From positions 9,457 through 68,819 of the forward strand of contig JAUMYV010000002.1 of NCBI GenBank assembly GCA_030528445.1: 59,363 nucleotides of DNA, given 5' to 3'. Both the position numbers and the translations under genes were made by a program. The stretch is from Porphyromonadaceae bacterium (GTDB lineage Bacteria > Bacteroidota > Bacteroidia > Bacteroidales > Porphyromonadaceae). Of this stretch, positions 7,903-17,692 are shown in pieces (the stretch's first letter is position 1; each line of letters begins with the position of its first letter). Below the pieces are notes generated by a model. It was not told the origin of the DNA, made no database searches, and saw nothing but the letters and a program-made list of their open reading frames with translations.

Positions 7903-8931
7903 ATGCGACAGAAGGTTTTCTTCATCGTCACGAGCATCCTCCTCGTGGTGCTGTTTATCCTTGACCTCATTTGGGGCACGATACAAGTATCCGTCCCAGA
8001 GGTGTTCTCTGCGCTTTTTGCAGAGGACGAGAGCAATACGATGGTATATCTGATACGCAACTTCCGCCTGCCTAAGGCTCTAGCCTCTGTCCTCGCTGGT
8101 GCTGGCATATCTGTCTGTGGTTTGATGATGCAAAATCTCTTCCGCAATCCTCTAGCCGATACCTCTATCTTGGGTATCGGGAGCGGAGCAGGCGTGGGTG
8201 TCGCATTCTACACCATGGCTTTCGGCATTTTTCCCTCTCTAGGCACAGGAGCTGGCGTGTTGGACACATGGGGGCTGGTCGTATCAGCCTTTTTGGGTTC
8301 GCTCGTGGTATTGCTCATCATCACTTTCGTTGCGTCATGGCTACAAGACATCATCTCGGTACTCATCGTAGGGGTGATGATTGGGTTTATCGCCAGTTCG
8401 TTCATCTCGATCCTGCAGTTCCTTAGCGACGAAGAGACGCTCAAGGGCTATCTGCTCTGGTCTTTTGCTTCGGTCTCTGGCATTACTTGGAGGCAACTGT
8501 ACGTCCTAGCGCCGTCGGTTCTGCTGGGTCTAGCGATGGTATTCATGATGCCGAAGTATATGAATGCGATGACACTAGGGGAGAACTATACGCGGAGCAT
8601 AGGGATCAACCCCTCTAGAGTGAGGCTGATGATGATCCTGACGACCTGCCTGATCAGCGGAGCCATCACAGCCTTTGCAGGGCCTATCGCCTTTTTGGGC
8701 ATCGCAGTGCCACACTTCACTCGAGTGGTCTTTGGCGCTTCCGACCACCACATACTCATCCCGGGAACAATCCTCGTAGGGGCTACCCTAATGCTGGGTT
8801 GCGATCTGCTCACCCAAGTACCAGGGAAGATGCTGGTGCTACCAATCAACGCTATCACCTCCCTAATTGGCGCCCCTGTGGTTATCCTAGTCATCGCGCG
8901 TAATAGTCGCCGACGTGTCGTCTTCAGCTAA
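7903..8931 (+). CDS. FecCD/BtuC-family ABC transporter permease
   Basis: 342 residues with about nine or ten hydrophobic helices. The family hallmarks are visible: RNFRLPKALASVLAGAGISVCGLMMQNLFRNPLADTSILGIGSGAG near residues 48-95, and the coupling region GPIAFLGIAVPHFTR near 262-276. It forms the inner-membrane channel that imports heme, corrinoids or ferric complexes together with the lipoprotein before it and the ATPase after it. Spacing to each neighbour is 6 nt, so translation is probably coupled. Confidence 0.93.
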   Translation: MRQKVFFIVTSILLVVLFILDLIWGTIQVSVPEVFSALFAEDESNTMVYLIRNFRLPKALASVLAGAGISVCGLMMQNLFRNPLADTSILGIGSGAGVGVAFYTMAFGIFPSLGTGAGVLDTWGLVVSAFLGSLVVLLIITFVASWLQDIISVLIVGVMIGFIASSFISILQFLSDEETLKGYLLWSFASVSGITWRQLYVLAPSVLLGLAMVFMMPKYMNAMTLGENYTRSIGINPSRVRLMMILTTCLISGAITAFAGPIAFLGIAVPHFTRVVFGASDHHILIPGTILVGATLMLGCDLLTQVPGKMLVLPINAITSLIGAPVVILVIARNSRRRVVFS

Positions 8932-8937
8932 GCATCT

Positions 8938-9954
8938 ATGTGTCCTCCCCAAATCATAAATATACACCAATTGACGACGGGCTACCGAGCCTCTCGGGCA
9001 GAGCATGTAGTCTCTCGCGGCCTTGATCTGACAACCTATTCGGGTGAGCTGATTGTCTTGATGGGGCCTAATGGCTCGGGCAAGTCCACACTGATGCAGA
9101 CCATAGCAGGGCTACTTCGTCCACTCTCTGGGGAGGTAAACATCGCCGGGCATCCGATTCAGAATATCAAGGACAAAGAGCGAGCGAAGTTGATGAGTCT
9201 AGTGCTTACCGAGAGGATCGAGCACACGAACCTGACGGTCTGGGACATCATCACCACAGGACGCTACCCCTATCTAGGACAGCGAGGGAAGCTACGCCCA
9301 GATGATATCGATATCCTACAGTATTGCCTCAAGCTCTGTAACTTGCAAACGATGGCACAGAGGCGGTTCTCTGAGCTAAGCGACGGCGAGAAGCAGAGGG
9401 TGATGATCGCTCGTGCCCTAGCCCAAGAGACCCCTCTGATGCTTCTAGACGAGCCAACCGCACACCTCGATTTGCCAAGTCGGCTAGAGGTGCTGACGAT
9501 GCTACGTCGATTGGCCAGAGAGCTTGGCAAGAGCATCTTGGTCTCTACCCATGAGCTAGATTTAGCTCTGCAGTGGGCCGATGGTATTTGGCTATTCGAC
9601 CGAGGCGGTGGCGTCTGTGCTGGAGCGCCCGAGGAGCTAGTCCTCTCGGGGGATATAGAGCGTGTTTTCGGGAACGAACGCTTGCACTTCGATCCTAGTT
9701 CGGGAGAGTTCCGCTTGATTACCAACAATCAGCAGGCTCTGCGCCTATCTGCCGAGGGGATCACACTCGCGTGGGCGACGCGCGCTTTGCAGCGCATGGG
9801 CTACGATGTAGTGAGCGATAGCCAAGTGCACTGCCCGATCGTCGAGGCGCACAAGCTAGGCTGGTTGCTTCGCTGTCATGGTCATGAATTCATTGCCCAC
9901 AATCTAAGCGATCTGCAGAAGCTACTCTACGATCGTTATCCCATACAGGTCTAG
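8938..9954 (+). CDS. ABC transporter ATPase (FecE/BtuD-like) with C-terminal extension
   Basis: 338 residues. The ABC domain has Walker A GPNGSGKS at 43-50, signature LSDGE at 147-151, Walker B LMLLDEP at 167-173 and the switch His205 in STHELDLAL. It powers the permease encoded just upstream. After residue ~240 comes an extra ~95-residue domain (GITLAWATRALQRMGYDVV, LGWLLRCHGHEFIAHNLSDLQKLL) absent from the shortest family members. The extension resembles a small alpha/beta regulatory domain, but its role is not known to me. Four nucleotides separate it from the CobN-like gene. Confidence 0.93.
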   Translation: MCPPQIINIHQLTTGYRASRAEHVVSRGLDLTTYSGELIVLMGPNGSGKSTLMQTIAGLLRPLSGEVNIAGHPIQNIKDKERAKLMSLVLTERIEHTNLTVWDIITTGRYPYLGQRGKLRPDDIDILQYCLKLCNLQTMAQRRFSELSDGEKQRVMIARALAQETPLMLLDEPTAHLDLPSRLEVLTMLRRLARELGKSILVSTHELDLALQWADGIWLFDRGGGVCAGAPEELVLSGDIERVFGNERLHFDPSSGEFRLITNNQQALRLSAEGITLAWATRALQRMGYDVVSDSQVHCPIVEAHKLGWLLRCHGHEFIAHNLSDLQKLLYDRYPIQV

Positions 9955-9957
9955 GCT

Positions 9958-12900
9958 ATGGCATATCGCATTGTATTTATCCTAGATGCACATACGCACC
10001 TTAGCCCGATGGAGCGACTCCGCTCTAGGCTGGCTGCATTGGGTGCAGAGGTGTCGGTCGAGAGGCTCTCGACCAAACGACTAGACGAGACGGAATGGAC
10101 AGATGAGCCATGGCAAACCCTAGAGCGAGCGGACTTCGTTGTCTTGCTTACACATGGTAGCGTGGCTTACTTCCGCAAGTTTGCATGCTTCCGCGAGCGC
10201 ATAGTCCCCTCCCATTTGGTCTTTATGCTCAACAGCATGCCCGAGGAGATGCAGGAGATGCTACAGTGGTGCAAGCTGTCGGACGGAGATAGAGTCCAAC
10301 TGACGCGTTACATTCGCTGCCGCAACGAGGAGAATCTCGTGCAGCTCTGCCTCTTCGTCGCCTCTAGATATGGCGACAGCCGCCTCCCCTATCAAGCCCC
10401 TACGCGCCCCTGCTGGGACGGGCTATATCTACCAGAGGGCATAGATAGCCCCGATGCCTACAAACAAAGCCTAGCCGAGGCCAAAGCACAAGGGGGCATC
10501 GTTGTAGGGATACTCATCCCTTACTATCTGTATGCCGAGCAGAATCTGCGTCATATTGATGCGCTCATCTACGAGCTTAGACGCTTGGAGGTAGCTCCAC
10601 TAGCGCTATTCTCCACCATGGCCAAGGATACAGAGATTGGTTCTCGCGGTATCTATTCGGCTATGGCAGAGGCATTCTACGACGAGGGGCAACTGCTGCC
10701 CGAGGTCATCATCAATACTCTAGGCTATTCTCTAGGTATCTTCGAGGGGGCGACCCTCGTCTGGCAATGCGCCGAAGGGACATCTACGCCTCTGCACGAG
10801 ATGAATATCCCGATCTTGCAGGCCTACCACACGCTCTTCAGCGAGAGCGAATGGCGAGAGCGCATCGAGGGTGTAGATGCCAGCACGCTCGTCTCGGCAA
10901 TATATTACCCAGAGTTCGACGGACAGATTGATGGCTATCCGATAGGAGCCAAAGACGACAGCGACCCCGAACGTCAGCAGATCGTTCCCCTACGTGAGGG
11001 TATTGAGACTGTGGCTAGCTTAGCCAAACGCTGGGCGATACTACGGCACAAGCCCAACGCCGACAAGCGCATCGCCCTCATCCTACACAATATGCCACCG
11101 AGAGCCGATATGATAGGCTCTGCAGCAGGGCTAGACACACCAGCCTCGGTCTACGAGATCCTCAGATGCCTGCAACGTATGGGCATCCACTGCCCGATGG
11201 ACTTCGGTAGTGGCAATGCCATCATGCAAGCCATCGCAGACGGGCTGAGCAACGACAGCACTTGGCTCAACGACGAGGAGGTACTGCGCCGCGCCATAGA
11301 CCACATCGCCTCGCTAGACTATCGGTCGTGGTATGCCTGCTTCGAGGCCTCCGCACGGCAAATGATTGAGGCAGACTGGGGGCAAGCTCCCGGAACCTTT
11401 AAGGTTGTTGATGGCGTCCTACCAGTCCCTGGCCTGCTTCTAGGGAATGTCTTTATTGGGCTACAGCCCCCGCGTGGCTACGAGGAGCATGCCGAGAAGA
11501 TATATCATAGCCCATCGGTAGCCCCACCTCATTTCTATCAAGCTATCTATGCGTGGATTCGCTACACATTCGAGGCGGATGTGATTATTCACCTAGGCAC
11601 TCACGGCTCGCTAGAGTGGTTGCCCGGCAAGGAGAAAGGCTTGAGCAGTGCTTGCTTCCCCAAGATCAATATAGACGATCTGCCCCATCTATACCCCTAC
11701 CATACGACCGTCATCGGAGAGGGCATACAAGCCAAGCGACGCTCCTCGGCGGTACTCCTACATCATTTGGAGCCTAGCTCGACCGAGGCAGGCAGCTACG
11801 ATGAGCTTGGTGAGCTAGACAACCTTGTCTGTCGCTACCTCTGCCAGGAGGCTAGCCCTGCACAGAAAGAACTGATAGCAGAGCGCATCAACGCTCTAAG
11901 CACAAGCCTATCGCTCGACAGAGATCTCGAGCATATCCACACCCAAGAGCTAGGCCAAGAGGCACGTATTGAGGCGCTACACGATTGGCTTGGCGTCCTC
12001 AAACGCTCCATGGTCAAGGACGGGCTACATATCTACGGACAAGCCCCCAAAGGAGAGAGGCTCAGCAACTTCCTGCGCACGATGCACCGGCTACCGCTCG
12101 GTGGCTTCGAGGCGATAGAGGAGCTACTCGCTCGGTACTACGGCTTCGACTATGAGTGTCTAAGGAGAGAGCCCCACTGCAAATGGGGCGAGGCTGAGAC
12201 CTCTATCATGGTGCTAGAGAGGCTCACACAAGTGGCGAAGCAACTATTCGAAGCCCTCGTAGAGGCTCCCGAGGAGCTCCCGACGCGGACGGATCTGTAT
12301 CACCTATTGGGCGAAGGAGACCAAACCTATCTAGACCACCTATCGGCATTGCTCAGATTCTCGGCCACAGAGGTACTCCCTCGTGTACTGCGCACCACAG
12401 ACGAACTCGTCAACCTAGAGCGTGGACTATGTGGAGGATTCGTCCCTCCACGCAAGGGTGGTAGCCCAACCCGTGGGCATCTCGACATCCTACCTACTGG
12501 CTGCAACATGTACGCCATCGACCCCAACGAGCTCCCCTCAAGGGTCGCATACGAGGTTGGGCTGCGCTTAGGCGAGCGTCTGCTAGATCGGTACCTGCAG
12601 CAGGAGCATCAGTACCCCGAGAGCTTAGCTTTTGTACTATACTCAGGAGACCAGATGCGCATGCATGGGGAGGATATTGCCGAGATTCTCTGGCTGATGG
12701 GAGTTCGCCCTACGTGGTTGAGTCCAACCTCCGACCGCGTCATCGGACTAGAGGTGATTTCTCTCGACGAGCTTGGTAGACCTCGTATCGACGTCGTCAG
12801 CCGCATTTCTGGGTTACTACGAGACACCTTCCCCAGCATCATCGCTCTGCTAGATGATGCAGCCAAGATGACGGCGACATTGGACGAGGCACCAGAGGAC

Positions 12901-13725
12901 AATTATGTACGTAAGCACTTCCTCCAAGATCTACAAGAACTCAAAGACGGCGGGGTAGATCCGAAGCTCGCGGAGCAAGAGGCATTGATTAGGGTCTTCG
13001 GTTGCCCACCGGGGAATTACGGCGGTGGGATAGACATCCTCATCGAGAGTAAAGCTTGGCAGGGTACAGAGGATCTGGCCACCACGGCCATTACATGGGC
13101 TGCTCACGCCTACAGCCGAGATCTACATGGGCAGGTTTCACGAGAGAACCTCGAGAGGCAGCTCGGTAAGGTCTGCGCTACGGTCAAGAACGAAAACACT
13201 ATAGACTTTGACCTCTACGACGTAGACGACGAATTTATCTACCACGGAGGTCTCATTGCAGCCGTTACTCAATGTAGCGGACGCAAGCCACTCTCCTTCT
13301 ATGGCAATAGTAGTGACCCGCGCTTCATCGAGGTGCGCAAACTGGAGGAAGAGAGTGCTCGAGTCTTGCGTTCGCGTCTGCTCAATCCTATTTGGATCGA
13401 GGGGCTCAAACAGCATGGCTACAAGGGAGCCCAAGACATTGCCTACAATATGGACAACGTCTTCGGGTGGAGTGCGTCGGCAGGTATCGTGGAGGATTGG
13501 GCCTATGAGGCTCTGACGGAGCATTGGCTAGGCAACGAAGCTAATCGAAAGTTCATCGAGGAGAATAATCCTTGGGCTCTGTATGCTATTGCAGAGAAGC
13601 TCCTCGAGGCCGTACAACGGGGGCTGTGGCAAGAACCCAGCGAAGAGGCCCTTCGTCTGGCACAAGATATTTATCTCTCGAGCGAGGGCTTGCTCGAGGA
13701 TGGTGGTACAATTATAGAAGAATAG
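9958..13725 (+). CDS. cobN: CobN/BchH-family large chelatase subunit
   Basis: 1255 residues, close to the usual length of CobN (~1250-1300) and BchH. Readable landmarks are VIIHLGTHGSLEWLPGKEKGLS near 542-563, the family-typical GNVFIGLQPPRGYEE near 497, GGFVPPRKGGSP, LPTGCNMYAIDPNELPS near 840-860, and VFGCPPGNYGGGIDILIESKAW near 1015. CobN inserts Co2+ into hydrogenobyrinic acid a,c-diamide with AAA+ partners. The relative HmuS of Bacteroidota hmu operons is instead linked to release of iron from heme. The two AAA+ partner genes follow directly, which favours an ATP-driven chelatase-like complex. The direction of metal transfer and the substrate are not shown by the sequence. Confidence 0.9.
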   Translation: MAYRIVFILDAHTHLSPMERLRSRLAALGAEVSVERLSTKRLDETEWTDEPWQTLERADFVVLLTHGSVAYFRKFACFRERIVPSHLVFMLNSMPEEMQEMLQWCKLSDGDRVQLTRYIRCRNEENLVQLCLFVASRYGDSRLPYQAPTRPCWDGLYLPEGIDSPDAYKQSLAEAKAQGGIVVGILIPYYLYAEQNLRHIDALIYELRRLEVAPLALFSTMAKDTEIGSRGIYSAMAEAFYDEGQLLPEVIINTLGYSLGIFEGATLVWQCAEGTSTPLHEMNIPILQAYHTLFSESEWRERIEGVDASTLVSAIYYPEFDGQIDGYPIGAKDDSDPERQQIVPLREGIETVASLAKRWAILRHKPNADKRIALILHNMPPRADMIGSAAGLDTPASVYEILRCLQRMGIHCPMDFGSGNAIMQAIADGLSNDSTWLNDEEVLRRAIDHIASLDYRSWYACFEASARQMIEADWGQAPGTFKVVDGVLPVPGLLLGNVFIGLQPPRGYEEHAEKIYHSPSVAPPHFYQAIYAWIRYTFEADVIIHLGTHGSLEWLPGKEKGLSSACFPKINIDDLPHLYPYHTTVIGEGIQAKRRSSAVLLHHLEPSSTEAGSYDELGELDNLVCRYLCQEASPAQKELIAERINALSTSLSLDRDLEHIHTQELGQEARIEALHDWLGVLKRSMVKDGLHIYGQAPKGERLSNFLRTMHRLPLGGFEAIEELLARYYGFDYECLRREPHCKWGEAETSIMVLERLTQVAKQLFEALVEAPEELPTRTDLYHLLGEGDQTYLDHLSALLRFSATEVLPRVLRTTDELVNLERGLCGGFVPPRKGGSPTRGHLDILPTGCNMYAIDPNELPSRVAYEVGLRLGERLLDRYLQQEHQYPESLAFVLYSGDQMRMHGEDIAEILWLMGVRPTWLSPTSDRVIGLEVISLDELGRPRIDVVSRISGLLRDTFPSIIALLDDAAKMTATLDEAPEDNYVRKHFLQDLQELKDGGVDPKLAEQEALIRVFGCPPGNYGGGIDILIESKAWQGTEDLATTAITWAAHAYSRDLHGQVSRENLERQLGKVCATVKNENTIDFDLYDVDDEFIYHGGLIAAVTQCSGRKPLSFYGNSSDPRFIEVRKLEEESARVLRSRLLNPIWIEGLKQHGYKGAQDIAYNMDNVFGWSASAGIVEDWAYEALTEHWLGNEANRKFIEENNPWALYAIAEKLLEAVQRGLWQEPSEEALRLAQDIYLSSEGLLEDGGTIIEE

Positions 13726-13781
13726 CTCTCGGGGAGACAGCCTATTTAGAGAGCAATCAAGTGGACAAACAACGACAATAG

Positions 13782-14693
13782 ATGATACGAACTTATTATC
13801 CTTTCGCGGCCATCGTAGGGCAGGAGCGCATGAAGCTAGCCTTGCTGCTCAATATGATTTATCCCAAAATCGGGGGCGTCCTCATCCTCGGAGAGAAAGG
13901 TACGGCTAAGAGCACAATCGTGCGAGGCCTGTGTGGGCTAGACCCCGAGATGAGCGTCGTGGAGCTACCCATATCTGCCACGGAGGATAAGCTAGTCGGG
14001 AGCATAGACGTAGAGCACGCAATCCGCACGGGGGAGACTCGCCTCGAGCCGGGACTACTCCACGCAGCCCACGGCAACATCCTCTACGTGGACGAAATCA
14101 ACCTACTAGAAGATCATCTTGTAGACATCCTGCTAGATGTGTCTGCCATGGGAGTCAATTACATAGAGCGCGAGGGCATATCATACAGCCACCCTTCGCA
14201 ATTTGTGCTAGTGGGCACGATGAACCCAGAGGAGGGTGATTTGCGCCCTCAGCTCCTCGACCGCTTCGGTCTATCGGTACGCGTGGCAGGGGAGCGAGAG
14301 CTTGAGCTACGCACGGAGATCTTGCGCCGTCGGCTCGCCTATGACCGTTCGCCCGACGCATTTATCGCAGCCTATCAGGAGGAAGAGCAGCATCTCGCCC
14401 GAACTATTGCCCAAGCGCGTAGCCTGGTGCATGAGGTTACATACGGACAAGAAATCCTATCGCTCATCGCTCGCATCGCGATCGAGCTAGAGGTCGATGG
14501 GCATCGGGCGGACTTGACGCTCCTAAAGACTGCTATTGCCTTAGCCGCCTACGAAGGGAGAAAGGAGGTCAAGCCCATGGATGTATTCCGAGCGACCGAA
14601 CTGGCACTCCCGCACCGAATGAGACGCTTGCCTTTCGACTCTGCCGACTTCAGCGCCGAAGATATGCGTCGCTTCTGTGAAACACTCAGCTAA
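13782..14693 (+). CDS. chlI: ChlI/BchI-like AAA+ chelatase ATPase subunit
   Basis: 303 residues. Walker A is GEKGTAKS at 37-44 and Walker B ILYVDEIN at 100-107. Sensor-1 is in [10 protein letters not shown] and the arginine-finger region is [13 protein letters not shown], followed by the helical lid ending ALPHRMRR. It is shorter than typical BchI (~340), mainly at the ends. BchI-type ATPases form a hexamer with the D subunit and drive metal insertion by the large H/N subunit. The gene lies 56 nt after the CobN-like gene and 5 nt before the ChlD-like one. Confidence 0.92.
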   Translation: MIRTYYPFAAIVGQERMKLALLLNMIYPKIGGVLILGEKGTAKSTIVRGLCGLDPEMSVVELPISATEDKLVGSIDVEHAIRTGETRLEPGLLHAAHGNILYVDEINLLEDHLVDILLDVSAMGVNYIEREGISYSHPSQFVLVGTMNPEEGDLRPQLLDRFGLSVRVAGERELELRTEILRRRLAYDRSPDAFIAAYQEEEQHLARTIAQARSLVHEVTYGQEILSLIARIAIELEVDGHRADLTLLKTAIALAAYEGRKEVKPMDVFRATELALPHRMRRLPFDSADFSAEDMRRFCETLS

Positions 14694-14698
14694 TCCCC

Positions 14699-16525
14699 AT
14701 GCTACTGGCAGACATCATCGCACAGCCAAGAGCCATCGAAGCCCTGCACATCGCATTGGCTTCGCCCTATCCCTGCAGTCTGCTGATGAGCGGAGCTTCG
14801 GGCGTGGGGAAGAGTGCCTTGCTGTCTGCGGTACGCTCTCTGCCGTGGGAGCGCAGAGTGCTGTCACTACCTGCCACACTCTCGGCCGAGGAGCTAGGAG
14901 CGCACAGCGATATTGAGGAGACGCTTAGGCAGGGTAGACTAATTTATCATAGTAGCCTGCCCGAGAGGATATGGGGCTCTGTCGTGTTGATTGACAACGC
15001 TCATCTGATGTCTCCCGAGGTGCTGGCTCGTCTGCTAGACCTACAAGCCAGTAGCCCTCACGATAGGCCGACCTGCCTCATCGCAGCTGTCAATACAGAG
15101 GAGGGCGGTCTGCGCAGTACACTGCTCGATCGCTTCGATATGTACGTAGAGCTAGCTCAGCTAAGAGATCCCCTCGTCCGCATACAAGTGATGAGACAAG
15201 CCATGCGAAGTGAAGCCTCTACCGCCCAGCTAGATCACGACACCGCACTCAAACTCCGCGACTACCGAGAGCGATGCCTCAGGATTTCGCCCACAGACAG
15301 CGACTTCGTACTGGCCGCAGAGCTGTGTCGCAATGCTTTCGTGCTAGGGCATCGTGCCGACATTGCCCTACTGCGTACGGCCTCTGTCTATGCTACGATG
15401 CAGGAGCGAACGACACTACTTGCAGAGGATTTCGCTGCCGTCAAAGATTTGGTGCTAGTTCATCGCATCAACAACACGCAGTCGCCCACAGAGACGCCAG
15501 ACGACTCCCCTCGTCAGCCAGACGAAACACCTCCTCCCCGAGAGAACACACCTCCAGAGTATGAACCGCTAGAGTCACCTCATTCGGCGGAGTCTTCGGG
15601 AGCAACCACGCAAACCAATCGAGATGCACAACAGAGACTCGGCATCATCCCAGAGCAACGGGAGGACATTGCCTCGATCCATCTAGAGTCCGATCCCATC
15701 AGCCTACTGGCTCGCCACAGCAAGGAGGCTGTAGGCTTGGGCTCACGGCTCAAGAGTCTAGCTGCAAGACCACGAGGACGCTACTACAAGTCGACAGTAC
15801 ATAGAACAGATGCAAGCTACAAAGTCGCCCTACTGGCGACCATTCGAGAGGCCATACCCTATCAGAGGCAGCGCAGAGAGCTACAATCCTCCGAGCTCGC
15901 CATCATCATAGCCTCCTCGGACCTGCGCTACAAGCTCTGCCGCAGACGTACGGGCTATCATATTCTCTTCGCCGTAGATGCCAGTGGCTCTATGGGTGCC
16001 CAGAAGCGTATGCACCGAGTGAAAGGGCTAATCATAGAGCTCCTACGTCGTGCCTACGAAGAGCGAGACTATGTGGGCCTACTAACCTTCCGAGCAGATG
16101 AGGCCAAGCTCATCCTACCTCTGACCAAAAGCATCGCTCGAGCCCATACGCTACTCAAGGATCTGCAGACGGGTGGGCGCACGCCGCTCTACCTCGGTCT
16201 GAGTCGTAGCCTAGAGGTACTGCAGCACGCGGCGCGTAAGGGCAAAGGCGTAACGCCCGTTTTGGTCGTCGTGACCGATGGACGTGCGACCTCGCGATAT
16301 CCAGGGGAGAATAGCCCCGAGGCACTGCGCCAGCTTGGGTGGGAGTTTAGCTACATTGGAGCGAAGATACTCGTCATAGATAGCGAAGAGGGCTTCATCC
16401 GTATGGGCAAAGCTCGTCAGCTAGCCGAGCATCTCGGCGCATCGGCATGCTATCCTATGGAGCAGCTGATACAGCAGAGCGCAATCAAGCAACTAAATAA
16501 AACAACGCAATATGGAGACTATTGA
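14699..16525 (+). CDS. chlD: ChlD/BchD-like chelatase subunit (AAA+ plus VWA)
   Basis: 608 residues. An N-terminal AAA+ domain has Walker A GASGVGKS at 32-39. Its Walker B reads VVLIDNAH (95-102), with Asn where an active ATPase has Glu, as expected for a non-hydrolysing D subunit. Residues ~260-320 form a proline- and acid-rich linker. The C-terminal von Willebrand A domain carries the metal-site motif DASGSMG near 424-430 and a later VTDGRAT. This is the platform subunit between the ATPase ring and the large chelatase. It overlaps the next gene by 14 nt. Confidence 0.92.
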   Translation: MLLADIIAQPRAIEALHIALASPYPCSLLMSGASGVGKSALLSAVRSLPWERRVLSLPATLSAEELGAHSDIEETLRQGRLIYHSSLPERIWGSVVLIDNAHLMSPEVLARLLDLQASSPHDRPTCLIAAVNTEEGGLRSTLLDRFDMYVELAQLRDPLVRIQVMRQAMRSEASTAQLDHDTALKLRDYRERCLRISPTDSDFVLAAELCRNAFVLGHRADIALLRTASVYATMQERTTLLAEDFAAVKDLVLVHRINNTQSPTETPDDSPRQPDETPPPRENTPPEYEPLESPHSAESSGATTQTNRDAQQRLGIIPEQREDIASIHLESDPISLLARHSKEAVGLGSRLKSLAARPRGRYYKSTVHRTDASYKVALLATIREAIPYQRQRRELQSSELAIIIASSDLRYKLCRRRTGYHILFAVDASGSMGAQKRMHRVKGLIIELLRRAYEERDYVGLLTFRADEAKLILPLTKSIARAHTLLKDLQTGGRTPLYLGLSRSLEVLQHAARKGKGVTPVLVVVTDGRATSRYPGENSPEALRQLGWEFSYIGAKILVIDSEEGFIRMGKARQLAEHLGASACYPMEQLIQQSAIKQLNKTTQYGDY

Positions 16526-17660
16526 ATTTGAGAACTACTTATTCTCTACCCCGATGGGCGATAAAGCCTATTTCCACGAAGAGAGCCTAATTGTCGTCTT
16601 CGCGGGAAAACGAGGTGTCGTCAGCGCATCGAACCACAACGGAGGCTATCGTGATGACCTGCGCTATGTTTTTAATCACAGCTGTGGTCGAAATCCGTTG
16701 ATACAGCAGAAGCAATGCCCGGGGATAAAAGGCAAAAACATTGCAGAGCACTATGCAATCACCGCCACAGAGATCGGCCTACCAGCCGAATTATCTACAG
16801 GCATGGGAACGGCTGCTCTGATTGAGAATAGAGCTATCGCCACACGCTCCCACTACGGCGTGGAGGTTATGGCGGTCGCCACCGCAGGGGTTGATGTCAA
16901 TGGCGGACGAGCTGGCGACCCCGCAGCCTACGATGAGTTTGCTCAAGCGAGCCTCCTACCTCCTCCGGGAACCATCAACATCATGCTTTTCATCAACGCT
17001 CGCCTAGATCCCGGCGCATTGACGCGTGCTATTGTGACGGCGACGGAGGCCAAAACGGCTGCCCTGCAGGAGCTGATGGCGGTAAGCCTGTACTCCGAAG
17101 ACCTCGCCACGGGTTCGGGAACGGACTGCATCATCGCCGTCTGCAATGAAGAGTCCTCTACCACGCTCTTCAATACGGGCAAACATGTCCTACTTGGCGA
17201 GATGATTGGGCAGAGCGTCAAGGAAGCAGTGAAGCAAGCCTTAGCCAACCAAGTAGGTATGACGCCCCATCGCCAAGCCTCTATCGAATGGCAATGCAAG
17301 CGCTACAGCATCACTCAGGAGCGAATCTTACACTTTGCCCTGCATATGGACGTAGGGGCGGATGCCGATAAGCTCAAGCCTACGATACAGAGCATCGACA
17401 GAGATAGCCACCTCTTCGCCTCGGTGGTCAGTATCGTCCATCTGGTAGATCAGCATCGCTGGGGAATGGTCGCTGCGGATAGCCTGCTAGATCTTGCCCA
17501 AACGATGCTCGATGCCATGCTCGAGAGAGCAGGCATCGCCACACTCAACCTAAGACGAGAGCGGAACCACGCCTCAGAGCCAGAGACGCCTGTCTATCGT
17601 CTGCTCATAAGCGATATAATCCTAGTCTTGGCTCATATTGCGTTACATCGCTCACACTAA
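16512..17660 (+). CDS. cbiZ: CbiZ-type adenosylcobinamide amidohydrolase with C-terminal extension
   Basis: 382 residues. Roughly residues 25-240 match CbiZ: GVVSASNHNGGYRDDLRYVFNH, AIATRSHYGVEVMAVATAGVDVNGGRAGDPA, and a C-terminal TGSGTDCIIAVCN. CbiZ removes the aminopropanol side chain of (adenosyl)cobinamide to give cobyric acid, letting a cell rebuild scavenged corrinoids with its own lower ligand. The last ~140 residues (from about SIEWQCKRYSITQ) are not part of the usual domain and look helical; I do not recognise them. The gene overlaps the chlD-like gene by 14 nt. It is the strongest sign that the operon handles corrinoids. Confidence 0.85.
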   Translation: METIEFENYLFSTPMGDKAYFHEESLIVVFAGKRGVVSASNHNGGYRDDLRYVFNHSCGRNPLIQQKQCPGIKGKNIAEHYAITATEIGLPAELSTGMGTAALIENRAIATRSHYGVEVMAVATAGVDVNGGRAGDPAAYDEFAQASLLPPPGTINIMLFINARLDPGALTRAIVTATEAKTAALQELMAVSLYSEDLATGSGTDCIIAVCNEESSTTLFNTGKHVLLGEMIGQSVKEAVKQALANQVGMTPHRQASIEWQCKRYSITQERILHFALHMDVGADADKLKPTIQSIDRDSHLFASVVSIVHLVDQHRWGMVAADSLLDLAQTMLDAMLERAGIATLNLRRERNHASEPETPVYRLLISDIILVLAHIALHRSH

Positions 17661-17692
17661 GCATATTTACCTATTTAATAAAGACAGCGACA

